Part shown: piece by piece, positions 8,665 through 17,744 of the stretch
Layout of the letters: each line of letters opens with the position of its first letter
Position numbering within the stretch: position 1 is the stretch's first letter
Assembly: GCF_041428715.1 (NCBI RefSeq)
Contig: NZ_CP155572.1
Reading direction: 5' to 3' (one strand)
DNA: 64,000 nt
Source of the DNA: Sporomusa malonica
GTDB lineage: Bacteria > Bacillota > Negativicutes > Sporomusales > Sporomusaceae
Notes under the pieces: model-generated
What the model was told of the DNA's origin: nothing
Database searches by the model: none
Seen by the model: the letters and a program-made list of their open reading frames with translations, nothing else
Position numbers and translations under genes: made by a program

Positions 8665-8816
8665 TTATTTATTCCTCCTTATCGCCCAGTTTCTCTGAAC
8701 GGACATTCTCGGTGGAAATTTCCCCGCGCGTGCGGGCCACCTTCCACGTCATCGCCGGTCCTGTCTGGCTGTGAGGCGACCGAAGCCGCCTCTGCCAAAC
8801 ATATATTTAAATCTAA
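8665..8816 (-). promoter_or_regulatory. Structured leader upstream of rpsJ
   Basis: Non-coding, GC-richer than nearby spacers. On minus-strand RNA two stems are seen: GAGGCGGCTTCGGTCGCCTC (8789-8770), and GTGGAA...TTTCCAC closed around CCCGC-ACGC-GCGGG. Neither is followed by a U tract, so they are not terminators. The place matches that of S10-operon leaders bound by L4 in other bacteria; a regulatory role is inferred from location and structure only. Confidence 0.45.
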
Positions 8817-10019
8817 TTACTTAATAATCGCGGTAACAACACCAGCGCCAACAGTACGGCCGCCTTCACGAATAGCGAAACGCAGACCTTCTTCGATAGC
8901 AATCGGTGTAATCAGCGCAATATTCATTTGAATATTGTCGCCAGGCATTACCATTTCTACGCCTTCTGGCAAAGTAACAACACCAGTTACGTCAGTTGTC
9001 CGGAAGTAGAACTGTGGGCGGTAACCGTTAAAGAACGGGGTATGACGACCACCTTCTTCTTTGGACAGTACATATACTTCGGATTTGTATTCAGTGTGTG
9101 GCTTAATGGAACCAGGCTTGGCCAGTACTTGACCACGCTCGATATCTTTACGCTCAACACCACGGAGCAGGGCGCCAATGTTGTCACCAGCAACTGCTTG
9201 GTCTAAGAGTTTACGGAACATTTCTACGCCGGTTACTACAGTGGATTTAGGCTTTTCAGTCATACCAACGATTTCGATGGTCTCACTGACTTTTACCACA
9301 CCGCGTTCTACACGTCCGGTGGCTACAGTACCACGGCCAGTGATAGTAAACACGTCTTCTACCGGCATCAGGAAAGGCTTATCAGTAGCGCGTTCCGGAG
9401 TCGGGATATATTCGTCAACTCTGTCCATGAGGTCATGGATCTTGCCGCACCATTCGCATTCGCGTTTAGCGCAGCCGCAGTTAAGAACCTTAACGGCAGA
9501 ACCACTTACCACAGGGATGTCGTCGCCAGGGAATTCGTAGCTGGAGAGAAGTTCACGAACTTCCATTTCTACCAGTTCCATCAGTTCAGCATCATCTACC
9601 AGGTCAGCCTTATTCAGGAATACAACCATGGAAGGCACGCCTACTTGGCGGGACAGAAGGATGTGTTCGCGGGTTTGCGGCATAGGGCCGTCAGCAGCCG
9701 ATACTACGAGGATTGCACCGTCCATTTGAGCTGCGCCGGTGATCATGTTTTTTACATAGTCAGCGTGGCCTGGGCAGTCAACGTGAGCGTAGTGGCGGTT
9801 AGCTGTTTCATACTCAACGTGTGCGGTATTGATTGTGATACCGCGTTCTCTTTCTTCTGGTGCTTTGTCGATTTGGTCATAGGCCATGAACTCGGCTCCG
9901 CCATGTTTCGACAGGGTCATTGTAATAGCAGCTGTCAGCGAGGTTTTGCCATGGTCAACGTGACCGATGGTGCCAATGTTAACGTGCGGCTTGTTTCTTT
10001 CAAACTTTTTCTTAGCCAT
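8817..10019 (-). CDS. tuf: Translation elongation factor Tu, copy 1
   Basis: 400 residues. It delivers aminoacyl-tRNA to the ribosome as a GTPase. G1 GHVDHGKT (19-26), G3 DCPGH (81-85) and G4 NKAD (136-139) are intact. Between the G domain and domain II there is an unusual Cys4 insert: C181, C183, C188, C191 in NCGCAKRECEWCG. The protein is identical to copy 2 at 25577-26779; only a few silent bases differ. Last gene of the str cluster, behind TTAGGAGGTAATACTCAA. Confidence 0.98.
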   Translation of the reverse strand: MAKKKFERNKPHVNIGTIGHVDHGKTSLTAAITMTLSKHGGAEFMAYDQIDKAPEERERGITINTAHVEYETANRHYAHVDCPGHADYVKNMITGAAQMDGAILVVSAADGPMPQTREHILLSRQVGVPSMVVFLNKADLVDDAELMELVEMEVRELLSSYEFPGDDIPVVSGSAVKVLNCGCAKRECEWCGKIHDLMDRVDEYIPTPERATDKPFLMPVEDVFTITGRGTVATGRVERGVVKVSETIEIVGMTEKPKSTVVTGVEMFRKLLDQAVAGDNIGALLRGVERKDIERGQVLAKPGSIKPHTEYKSEVYVLSKEEGGRHTPFFNGYRPQFYFRTTDVTGVVTLPEGVEMVMPGDNIQMNIALITPIAIEEGLRFAIREGGRTVGAGVVTAIIK

Positions 10020-10076
10020 TTGAGTATTACCTCCTAAGTTTATTACTTTTAAAGATTTAACAATTAAGTAAGCGAG

Positions 10077-12155
10077 TTATGCACCCTTATTTTTAGCAGC
10101 AATAACTTCGGCGATATTCTTAGGCACTTCTTCATAATGGTCAAATTCCATTGAATAGTTGCCACGGCCTTGGGTTTTTGAACGAAGGTCTGTGGAGTAA
10201 CCGAACATTTCAGAAAGCGGCACAAACGCTCTTATCGATTGTGCGCCAGAACGGGCTTCCATACCTTCGATGCGGCCCCGGCGGGAGTTTAAGTCGCCGA
10301 TAACATCGCCCATGTAATCTTCAGGTACAATAACTTCAACTTTCATATATGGTTCAAGGATAACTGGTGTCGCCTTGACACAACCAGCCTTGAAGCCCAT
10401 TGAGCCAGCAATTTTAAACGCCATTTCCGAAGAGTCAACATCATGGTAAGAACCGTCAACAACAGTTACCTTAATATCAACCATCGGATATCCAGCAGAT
10501 ACCCCAGTCTCCATAGCTTCTTTGATACCAGCTTCAATCGGGTTAATGAATTCTCTAGGAATAGCACCACCGACAACTTTGTTTTCAAAGATAAAGCCTT
10601 GGCCTGGTTCAAGCGGCTCAATTTGCAGCCAGCAGTGACCGTATTGACCACGGCCGCCAGACTGACGAACAAACTTGCCTTCAGATTTAACAGGTTTACG
10701 GATGGTTTCACGGTAGGCAACCTGAGGTTTACCCACATTGCATTCAACCTTGAACTCTCTGAGCATCCTGTCAACAATGATTTCAAGGTGCAGTTCGCCC
10801 ATACCAGAGATAATGGTCTGGCCGGTTTCTTGGTCGGTGTACATCTTAAAGGTAGGATCTTCTTCAGCAAGACGATTGAGCGCAACACCCATTTTTTCTT
10901 GGTCAGCCTTAGTCTTCGGTTCAACGGCTATCGAGATAACCGGGTCAGGGAAGACCATGGATTCAAGAATAATGACGTTTTTGTCGTCGCACAGAGTATC
11001 ACCGGTAGTAGTATCTTTTAGGCCTACAGCAGCGGCTATATCACCAGTGTAAACCACTTCAATTTCTTCGCGGTGATTAGCATGCATCTGAAGAATCCGT
11101 CCAATGCGCTCGCGTTTTCCTTTTGTGGAGTTATACACATAAGAACCAGAAGCCAACTGACCAGAATATACTCTAAAGAAGGCTAACTTGCCGACATATG
11201 GGTCAGCCATAATTTTGAAGGCTAACGCCGAGAACGGTAGGCTATCATCAGCCGCGCGCTCATCTTCTTCGCCGCTATCAGGCTTAACGCCTTTGATGGC
11301 AGGAATATCTGTTGGCGCAGGCATATAGGCAATAACAGCATCTAGCAGCGGCTGCACACCTTTATTTTTGTAAGACGACCCGCATATTACAGGTGTCATT
11401 TTGCAGGCAATGGTCGCCCTACGAATAGCTGATTTGATTTCCTCAATAGTGAGTTCTTCACCCTCAAGGTATTTCATCATCAGTTCATCGTCGCTTTCTG
11501 CGACAGCGTCCAAGAGGTTTTGACGATAGAGTTCAGCGTTTTCCATCATATCTTCAGGAATTTCGCTAGCCTCACTCACCTTACCAAGGTCATCGGTGTA
11601 AATAACAGCCTTCATGTCAATAAGATCGACAAAGCCTTTAAAGGTATCTTCAAACCCAATTGGTAATTGGATCGGCACTGCATTAGCACCTAGACGACCC
11701 TTCATCATATCGACAACCCGGTAGAAATCAGCACCGGTGATATCCATTTTGTTTACATACGCCATACGGGGAACGCCATACTTGTCAGCTTGACGCCACA
11801 CAGTTTCAGACTGGGGCTCCACGCCACCTTTGGCACAAAATACCGCAACCGAGCCATCAAGCACTCTGAGCGAACGTTCTACTTCAACTGTAAAGTCCAC
11901 GTGGCCTGGTGTGTCAATGATGTTAATACGATGACCTTCCCATTGGGCTGTAGTGGCCGCCGAGGTAATGGTTATACCTCTTTCTTGTTCCTGCACCATC
12001 CAGTCCATAGTCGCAGCGCCATCATGCACTTCACCAATCTTGTGTACTCTGCCGGTATAAAACAGTATGCGTTCGGTCGTAGTGGTCTTGCCAGCGTCTA
12101 TATGCGCCATGATGCCGATGTTCCGCGTCTTTTCGAGAGGAAACTTTCGGGCCAC
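10077..12155 (-). CDS. fusA: Translation elongation factor G
   Basis: 692 residues from GTG at 12155 (ARKFPLEKTRNIGIMAHIDA). It catalyses GTP-driven translocation and ribosome recycling. G1 AHIDAGKT, G3 DTPGHVD and G4 NKMD are visible, and domain IV with its tip loop GSYHDVDSSEMAFK is intact. An upstream in-frame GTG (12164) overlaps the AAGGAG site; the GTG at 12155 has 8-base spacing. Confidence 0.98.
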   Translation of the reverse strand: MARKFPLEKTRNIGIMAHIDAGKTTTTERILFYTGRVHKIGEVHDGAATMDWMVQEQERGITITSAATTAQWEGHRINIIDTPGHVDFTVEVERSLRVLDGSVAVFCAKGGVEPQSETVWRQADKYGVPRMAYVNKMDITGADFYRVVDMMKGRLGANAVPIQLPIGFEDTFKGFVDLIDMKAVIYTDDLGKVSEASEIPEDMMENAELYRQNLLDAVAESDDELMMKYLEGEELTIEEIKSAIRRATIACKMTPVICGSSYKNKGVQPLLDAVIAYMPAPTDIPAIKGVKPDSGEEDERAADDSLPFSALAFKIMADPYVGKLAFFRVYSGQLASGSYVYNSTKGKRERIGRILQMHANHREEIEVVYTGDIAAAVGLKDTTTGDTLCDDKNVIILESMVFPDPVISIAVEPKTKADQEKMGVALNRLAEEDPTFKMYTDQETGQTIISGMGELHLEIIVDRMLREFKVECNVGKPQVAYRETIRKPVKSEGKFVRQSGGRGQYGHCWLQIEPLEPGQGFIFENKVVGGAIPREFINPIEAGIKEAMETGVSAGYPMVDIKVTVVDGSYHDVDSSEMAFKIAGSMGFKAGCVKATPVILEPYMKVEVIVPEDYMGDVIGDLNSRRGRIEGMEARSGAQSIRAFVPLSEMFGYSTDLRSKTQGRGNYSMEFDHYEEVPKNIAEVIAAKNKGA

Positions 12156-12179
12156 TATTTTCACTCCTTAATATCGCGA

Positions 12180-12272
12180 GTTCGAATATTCGTTGCTCGT
12201 ATATTCGATTTTAAAGACGGGTTGCTTACGCAACCCCTTTGCTTTTCGAACAACGAACCTCAAACTTCGAAC
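12180..12272. repeat. Long interrupted inverted repeat between rpsG and fusA
   Basis: Nested complementary blocks: GTTCGAA (12180-12186) with TTCGAAC (12266-12272); TTCGTTG (12189-12195) with CAACGAA (12251-12257); apex GGGTTGC (12219-12225) with GCAACCC (12230-12236). The minus-strand transcript could fold into one long interrupted hairpin just before the fusA start. No U tract follows, so it is not an evident terminator. It could be a processing or stability element. Confidence 0.7.
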
Positions 12273-12280
12273 TTCGATTT

Positions 12281-12751
12281 TTACCAGCGATAATGTGCAA
12301 AAGCCTTATTGGCTTCGGCCATTTTATGGGTGTCTTCACGCTTCTTAACAGACGCGCCAGTATTGTTGGCTGCATCCATTAATTCTGAAGCAAGGCGTTC
12401 GTGCATGGTCTTTTCACCGCGATTGCGGGAATAGTTAACCAACCAGCGAATACCAAGCGACATTTTGCGATCAGGCCGCACTTCAACAGGCACTTGATAG
12501 TTGGCTCCACCTACACGGCGAGCACGAACTTCGAGAACCGGCATAACGTTTTTCAACGCTGTCTCGAATACTTCCATCGGATCTTTGCCGGTTTTGGCGC
12601 GAATGGCTTCAAACGCGTCATATACAATGTTTTCGGCAACGCCTTTCTTGCCGTCATACATCAATTTGTTAATAAATCTAGTTACCAGCTTGGAGCTATA
12701 TACCGGATCCGGCAATACATCCCGCTTGGGAACAGCACCTTTTCTTGGCAT
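12281..12751 (-). CDS. rpsG: 30S ribosomal protein S7
   Basis: 156 residues, start MPRKGAVPKRDVLPDPVY and C-terminal FAHYRW. S7 organises the 16S 3' domain and, in E. coli, represses its own operon. ATG behind AAAAAGGAGGGATACTG. Standard position after rpsL. Confidence 0.98.
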   Translation of the reverse strand: MPRKGAVPKRDVLPDPVYSSKLVTRFINKLMYDGKKGVAENIVYDAFEAIRAKTGKDPMEVFETALKNVMPVLEVRARRVGGANYQVPVEVRPDRKMSLGIRWLVNYSRNRGEKTMHERLASELMDAANNTGASVKKREDTHKMAEANKAFAHYRW

Positions 12752-12794
12752 CAGTATCCCTCCTTTTTACAAAACTCTGCAGAAGTTCTAGCAG

Positions 12795-13175
12795 CTATTT
12801 CTTGGCAACGGCCTTTTTGGCACCGTATTTTGAACGGCCTTGGCTGCGTTTGGCAACACCGGCGGTGTCAAGAGCGCCGCGAATAATGTGATAACGTACG
12901 CCTGGCAAATCTTTTACCCTGCCACCACGGATAAGTACAACCGAGTGTTCCTGTAGGTTGTGACCGATACCCGGAATGTAGGCAGTTACTTCGATACCAT
13001 TAGTTAAGCGTACACGGGCAACTTTGCGGAGTGCAGAGTTAGGTTTTTTCGGAGTAGTTGTATATACTCTCGTGCATACGCCACGTTTTTGCGGACTTTC
13101 TTTAAGTGCAGGAGCAGTGGACTTTTGCACTAGTGACTCCCGGCTTTTGCGCACTAACTGACTAATTGTTGGCAT
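12795..13175 (-). CDS. rpsL: 30S ribosomal protein S12
   Basis: 126 residues. The decoding-centre loops TPKKPNSALRK and RGGRVKDLPGVRYHI carry the lysines found in streptomycin-sensitive strains, so no resistance substitution is seen. ATG behind AAGGAGGTGCGCTTAATAA. Confidence 0.98.
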   Translation of the reverse strand: MPTISQLVRKSRESLVQKSTAPALKESPQKRGVCTRVYTTTPKKPNSALRKVARVRLTNGIEVTAYIPGIGHNLQEHSVVLIRGGRVKDLPGVRYHIIRGALDTAGVAKRSQGRSKYGAKKAVAKK

Positions 13176-13277
13176 TTATTAAGCGCACCTCCTTCCCCAA
13201 TCTCGTTATTTATTATTAAAAACTTCACCCACTGCTTTCAGCAGGCAAAATTATTAACGACTTGTCCTTGAAATCAC

Positions 13278-13532
13278 CTATTTTAAGACAGCTACGGCTG
13301 CGGCTCCAACTTCGATACCGCAAGCCTTTCCAAGCTCAATCATAGTTGCTGCTTCATCAAGCTGTATTCCCATTTGGGCGCACAGCTGCGCAAGCGGCGC
13401 TACCACCCGACGGTCGGCATCATTAGCAAGGTATACCTTAATGGCCAGACCTTTTTCCACAGCCCGCGCTGTTTGTTTAGCGCCAATGGCCTTCTTGGCA
13501 GTCTTTAAGCCCTCAAGTTCCTGACCACTCAC
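13278..13532 (-). CDS. L7Ae-family K-turn RNA-binding protein (YbxF-like)
   Basis: 84 residues from GTG at 13532 (SGQELEGLKTAKKAIGAKQT). L7Ae/L30e fold features: GAKQTARAVEKGLAIKVYLANDAD and the central VVAPLAQLCAQMGIQL. Family members in Bacillus bind kink-turn RNA and associate with ribosomes. An upstream TTG would extend it, but AAGGAG lies 9 bases before this GTG. It stands between rpoC and rpsL as in B. subtilis, with its own promoter. Confidence 0.9.
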   Translation of the reverse strand: MSGQELEGLKTAKKAIGAKQTARAVEKGLAIKVYLANDADRRVVAPLAQLCAQMGIQLDEAATMIELGKACGIEVGAAAVAVLK

Positions 13533-13582
13533 GACTTCCAACTCCTTCGGGTAAATAAGCAATGTTCACAAGGCACTCTAAT

Positions 13583-13611
13583 ATATTAACATTTCGAATT
13601 TCAAATGTCAA
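13583..13611 (-). promoter_or_regulatory. Sigma-A type promoter of the L7Ae-rpsL-rpsG-fusA-tuf unit
   Basis: Minus strand TTGACA (13611-13606), 17-base spacer, TAATAT (13588-13583). One mismatch from consensus overall. It lies about 50 bases upstream of the L7Ae-like start and downstream of the rpoC hairpin. Confidence 0.75.
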
Positions 13612-13692
13612 TAAACTATTAGAGTTTCTGCGCACATTTAAATACACTAAACCGGGTGTATCATAAATAGCAAATACACCCCTTAATACATC

Positions 13693-13727
13693 AAGACTGG
13701 GAATGATTTTACACCACTCCCAGTCTT
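13693..13727 (-). terminator. Hairpin after rpoC
   Basis: Arms 13693-13705 and 13715-13727 (AAGACTGGGAATG / CACTCCCAGTCTT). The single mismatch on the plus strand becomes a G-U pair in minus-strand RNA, so the 13-bp stem favours the rpoC transcript. The following bases are only weakly U-rich, so termination may be partial. Confidence 0.6.
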
Positions 13728-13750
13728 AGTATATCTAACTATTTTTATCC

Positions 13751-16700
13751 TTATTCGCCAATTAAATCCTCTGGCTTCGACAGTGATGAAACAGTTTTCA
13801 GTCGAACATTGCGGTAACGGCTCATGCCGGTACCAGCCGGAATAAGTTTGCCGATAATTACATTTTCCTTAAGCCCCAGGAGCGGATCGACTTTGCCTTT
13901 GATGGCAGCTTCGGTAAGCACGCGTGTCGTTTCCTGGAAGGACGCAGCAGATAAGAAAGAATCTGTAGCCAACGACGCCTTTGTAATACCAAGGAGTATC
14001 GGCCTAGCTATTGCCGGCTCGCCGCCTGCTTCAATAGCCTTAGCATTTTCCTCTTCAAAGGTATTAAGATCAATATATTCGCCTGGAAGAACATCGGTAT
14101 CACCGGCTTCTTCCACCTTGACTTTGTGCATCATCTGGCGAACCATGACTTCGATATGCTTATCGTTAATTTCAACACCCTGAGATTTATATACTTTTTG
14201 AACTTCATATACCAGATAGCGCTGGGTGGCTTTTAGCCCACTAACCCGCAGAATATCATGGGGATTTACCGCGCCTTCTGTCAGACGGTCGCCCGCTTCA
14301 ACGGTTTGCCCGTCATTGACAATAAGCCTTGCACCATAAGGTACTTGGTAGACACGTTCTTCACCCAGTGAAGCATCTGACGGAAAGATTGTAACTCGAC
14401 GCATACCTTTAATCTCTTTTACCTCTACCCGGCCATCAACTTCGGTAATAATGGCTTGGCGTTTAGGTTTACGGGCTTCAAACAATTCTTCTACCCGCGG
14501 CAGACCTTGAGTAATATCATCACCAGCGACACCGCCGGTATGGAACGTTCTCATGGTAAGCTGGGTACCAGGTTCACCGATGGACTGAGCAGCGATAATG
14601 CCGACAGCTTCACCGACATCTACCATATGGCTTGTGCCCAGGTTGCGTCCATAGCAATTGATACATACGCCAAACCGTGACCGGCAGGTAAGTACTGATC
14701 GGATAGAGACCTTCTCACGTACTTTGACAACCTCGTCTGCCAACTCTTCGGTTATCAGCTCATTAATTTTAACCACGGTTTCACCAGTGGCTGGATTAAC
14801 AATATCTTCAGCCGACATTCTGCCAACAATCCGGTCTTTGAGTGTTTCAATAACACCAGAGCCTTCTTTGATTGCTTCAACCTCGATACCCCTGATGTTG
14901 TTGTTACGGACTTTCACTTCTTTGACAGAGCTAGCTAAAACAGCCTCAATGTGTTCTTCAGTGAAAGGCGTATCAGCAGGAACAAGCTCTACACCATCAC
15001 TGGTTTTGATGGCTTCGGTTGTATTTTTGCCTAGCATTTCCCGTACCATAGCTTCTTTAAGAGCAGCGCGCACTTTTGCTTCAGGCGCACCAAGAGCAAT
15101 GGTTTCGGCAGCAACGACACGACAGACATCTTCCTCAGTTTCGTCCGTTTGACCCTGAATAATGATTTCAGGTACACCGCGTTCACCAATAAGACGCAGG
15201 TTATCATCATTAAGCAGTGTTCCGTGAGGTAAAAGGATGTCTGCTGTTTTAGGATCATACACCTCTTGGGCCAGGATACGGCCAACAAGCGTATCGCGGA
15301 GCATGTCAATGGCACCAGCGCTTGATTGGGCCAGGCGCGCCCGCTCACGCACAAGGTTGAGTCCCACGATATCACAGTCTTCCTCGCGAACAATCACATC
15401 CTGAGCTACGTCAACCAAACGGCGTGTGAGGTAACCTGAGTCAGCTGTACGGAGCGCGGTATCAGCCAAGCCTTTACGCGCACCATGCGTAGAGATAAAG
15501 TACTCTAATACTGTTAAGCCTTCACGGAAGTTAGCTTTAATGGGAAGATCGATGATTCGTCCGGACGGGTCAGCCATAAGGCCGCGCATACCGGCTAACT
15601 GACGAATCTGCTGAATGTTACCACGAGCACCTGAGTTTGCCATCATATAGACTGGGTTAAACCGGTCTAAAGTGGCCATCATAGCGGCAGTAACATCATC
15701 AGTAGCTTTAGTCCACAGGTCAATCGTCTTTTTGTACCGCTCATCATCGGTAATCAAACCACGGCGGAACTGCTTATCAATGGTATTAACTTTTTCTTCG
15801 GCCGCTGCCAATATATCTTTCTTTTCGGCTGGAATCTTGATATCTGAGATAGCAACTGTTATCCCAGCGCGGCAGGCAAACGAGAAACCAAGGCGCTTAA
15901 CGGCATCTAAGACAACTGCTGTTTTGGCATTGCCAAAAATACGGTAAGAATCAGCAACAAGGCGGCCAAGCTGCTTTTTATCCATCAGCTTACCGAGGTG
16001 CCATTCTTCGCCCCTTTTTTCATAATGCCTAATTTCAGGCGGCAAAACTTCATTGAAAATCAGCCTGCCAATAGTAGTATGAACTAGGCCATAGCCCTCA
16101 ATACGCATTCTGAGTTTTTCATGTAAGCCTAACGTCTTATGGTGGTAGGCTAGCAAAGCTTCGTTCATGTTGGCAAAGGCTCTTAAGTGGCCATCTTCAG
16201 GGTCTTTCTCAATGGTCAGGTAGTATGCTCCCAATACCATATCCTGAGTAGGCGTAGCTACCGGCCTGCCATCTTTTGTTGACAAAATGTTGTGGGCTGA
16301 CAGCATAAGCATGCGGGCTTCGGCCTGAGCTTCAGCTGACAAGGGCACGTGTACCGCCATTTGGTCGCCGTCAAAGTCGGCGTTGTATGCTGTACAGACC
16401 AAAGGATGGATTTTAATGGCCCGGCCTTCGGAAAGTACCGGCTCAAAGGCTTGGATGCCCAGCCTATGCAAAGTTGGCGCACGGTTTAAGAGTACCGGAT
16501 GCTCTTTAATAACTTCTTCGAGTACATCCCAAACCTCTGGACGTACCCTTTCTACCATACGCTTAGCGCTTTTAATATTATGAGCATGACCTGCGTTGAC
16601 CAGCTTTTTCATGACAAAAGGCTTAAATAATTCTAGCGCCATTTCTTTAGGCAAGCCGCATTGGTGCATCTTAAGTTCCGGACCAACTACGATAACCGAA

Positions 16701-17722
16701 CGGCCAGAGTAGTCTACACGTTTACCTAAGAGGTTCTGTCGAAAACGCCCTTGCTTACCTTTGAGCATATCGCTCAAAGACTTTAAGGGGCGGTTGCCAG
16801 GACCGGTAACCGGACGGCCGCGGCGGCCATTGTCGATCAGAGCGTCAACGGCTTCTTGCAGCATACGTTTCTCGTTGCGAACAATGATATCCGGTGCACC
16901 TAAGTCTAAGAGGCGTTTTAAACGGTTGTTACGATTGATTACCCGGCGGTACAAGTCGTTTAAATCTGAAGTGGCAAACCGCCCACCGTCAAGCTGTACC
17001 ATTGGCCGCAATTCAGGCGGAATAACCGGGGTCACATCCATGATCATCCATGCCGGATTATTGCCAGACTTACGGAAAGCCTCAGAAACTTCCAAGCGTC
17101 GAATCGCCCGGATTTTACGTTGGCCGCTTACCTCTTTTAGTTCTTGCCTGAGTTCACGGCTCATTTTTTCTAAATCGAGCTCTTCTAAGAGCTTCTTAAT
17201 GGCTTCGGCACCCATGCCAACTTTAAACGCACTGCCATATTTGTCACGATGTTCACGGTACTCGTTTTCGTTTAAAAGCTGTTTTTTCATGAGCGGGGTG
17301 TCACCTGGGTCGAGCACGATATAGGAGGCAAAGTATAAAACTTTCTCCAGCGAGCGCGGGGAAATATCAAGAATAAGTCCCATCCGACTAGGTATACCTT
17401 TAAAGTACCAGATATGGGAAACAGGCGCTGCCAATTCAATATGACCCATCCGGTCACGCCGGACTTTAGACCGGGTTACTTCTACGCCGCAACGGTCGCA
17501 AATAATGCCTTTATAGCGAATCCGCTTATACTTACCGCAATGACACTCCCAGTCCCGGGTCGGTCCAAAGATCTTTTCGCAAAACAGACCCTCGCGCTCC
17601 GGCTTGAGCGTACGGTAATTAATAGTTTCAGGCTTTTTTACTTCGCCATGCGACCACTTGCGGATTTGCTCCGGTGACGCCAGACCAATACGCATCGAAT
17701 CAAAGTTATTTACGTCCAACAA
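13751..17722 (-). CDS. rpoC: RNA polymerase beta' subunit
   Basis: About 1323 residues, ending LSKPEDLIGE. The N-terminal zinc site (CHCGKYKRIRYKGIICDRCG), the catalytic NADFDGD motif, and the C-terminal zinc site with CRSRFGVCINC are intact. The start is one of two adjacent TTG codons (17722 or 17719) behind AAGGGAG; the first is given. Follows rpoB by 22 bases. Confidence 0.97.
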   Translation of the reverse strand: MLDVNNFDSMRIGLASPEQIRKWSHGEVKKPETINYRTLKPEREGLFCEKIFGPTRDWECHCGKYKRIRYKGIICDRCGVEVTRSKVRRDRMGHIELAAPVSHIWYFKGIPSRMGLILDISPRSLEKVLYFASYIVLDPGDTPLMKKQLLNENEYREHRDKYGSAFKVGMGAEAIKKLLEELDLEKMSRELRQELKEVSGQRKIRAIRRLEVSEAFRKSGNNPAWMIMDVTPVIPPELRPMVQLDGGRFATSDLNDLYRRVINRNNRLKRLLDLGAPDIIVRNEKRMLQEAVDALIDNGRRGRPVTGPGNRPLKSLSDMLKGKQGRFRQNLLGKRVDYSGRSVIVVGPELKMHQCGLPKEMALELFKPFVMKKLVNAGHAHNIKSAKRMVERVRPEVWDVLEEVIKEHPVLLNRAPTLHRLGIQAFEPVLSEGRAIKIHPLVCTAYNADFDGDQMAVHVPLSAEAQAEARMLMLSAHNILSTKDGRPVATPTQDMVLGAYYLTIEKDPEDGHLRAFANMNEALLAYHHKTLGLHEKLRMRIEGYGLVHTTIGRLIFNEVLPPEIRHYEKRGEEWHLGKLMDKKQLGRLVADSYRIFGNAKTAVVLDAVKRLGFSFACRAGITVAISDIKIPAEKKDILAAAEEKVNTIDKQFRRGLITDDERYKKTIDLWTKATDDVTAAMMATLDRFNPVYMMANSGARGNIQQIRQLAGMRGLMADPSGRIIDLPIKANFREGLTVLEYFISTHGARKGLADTALRTADSGYLTRRLVDVAQDVIVREEDCDIVGLNLVRERARLAQSSAGAIDMLRDTLVGRILAQEVYDPKTADILLPHGTLLNDDNLRLIGERGVPEIIIQGQTDETEEDVCRVVAAETIALGAPEAKVRAALKEAMVREMLGKNTTEAIKTSDGVELVPADTPFTEEHIEAVLASSVKEVKVRNNNIRGIEVEAIKEGSGVIETLKDRIVGRMSAEDIVNPATGETVVKINELITEELADEVVKVREKVSIRSVLTCRSRFGVCINCYGRNLGTSHMVDVGEAVGIIAAQSIGEPGTQLTMRTFHTGGVAGDDITQGLPRVEELFEARKPKRQAIITEVDGRVEVKEIKGMRRVTIFPSDASLGEERVYQVPYGARLIVNDGQTVEAGDRLTEGAVNPHDILRVSGLKATQRYLVYEVQKVYKSQGVEINDKHIEVMVRQMMHKVKVEEAGDTDVLPGEYIDLNTFEEENAKAIEAGGEPAIARPILLGITKASLATDSFLSAASFQETTRVLTEAAIKGKVDPLLGLKENVIIGKLIPAGTGMSRYRNVRLKTVSSLSKPEDLIGE

Positions 17723-17744
17723 GGGGATTATCGCTCCCTTCTAA

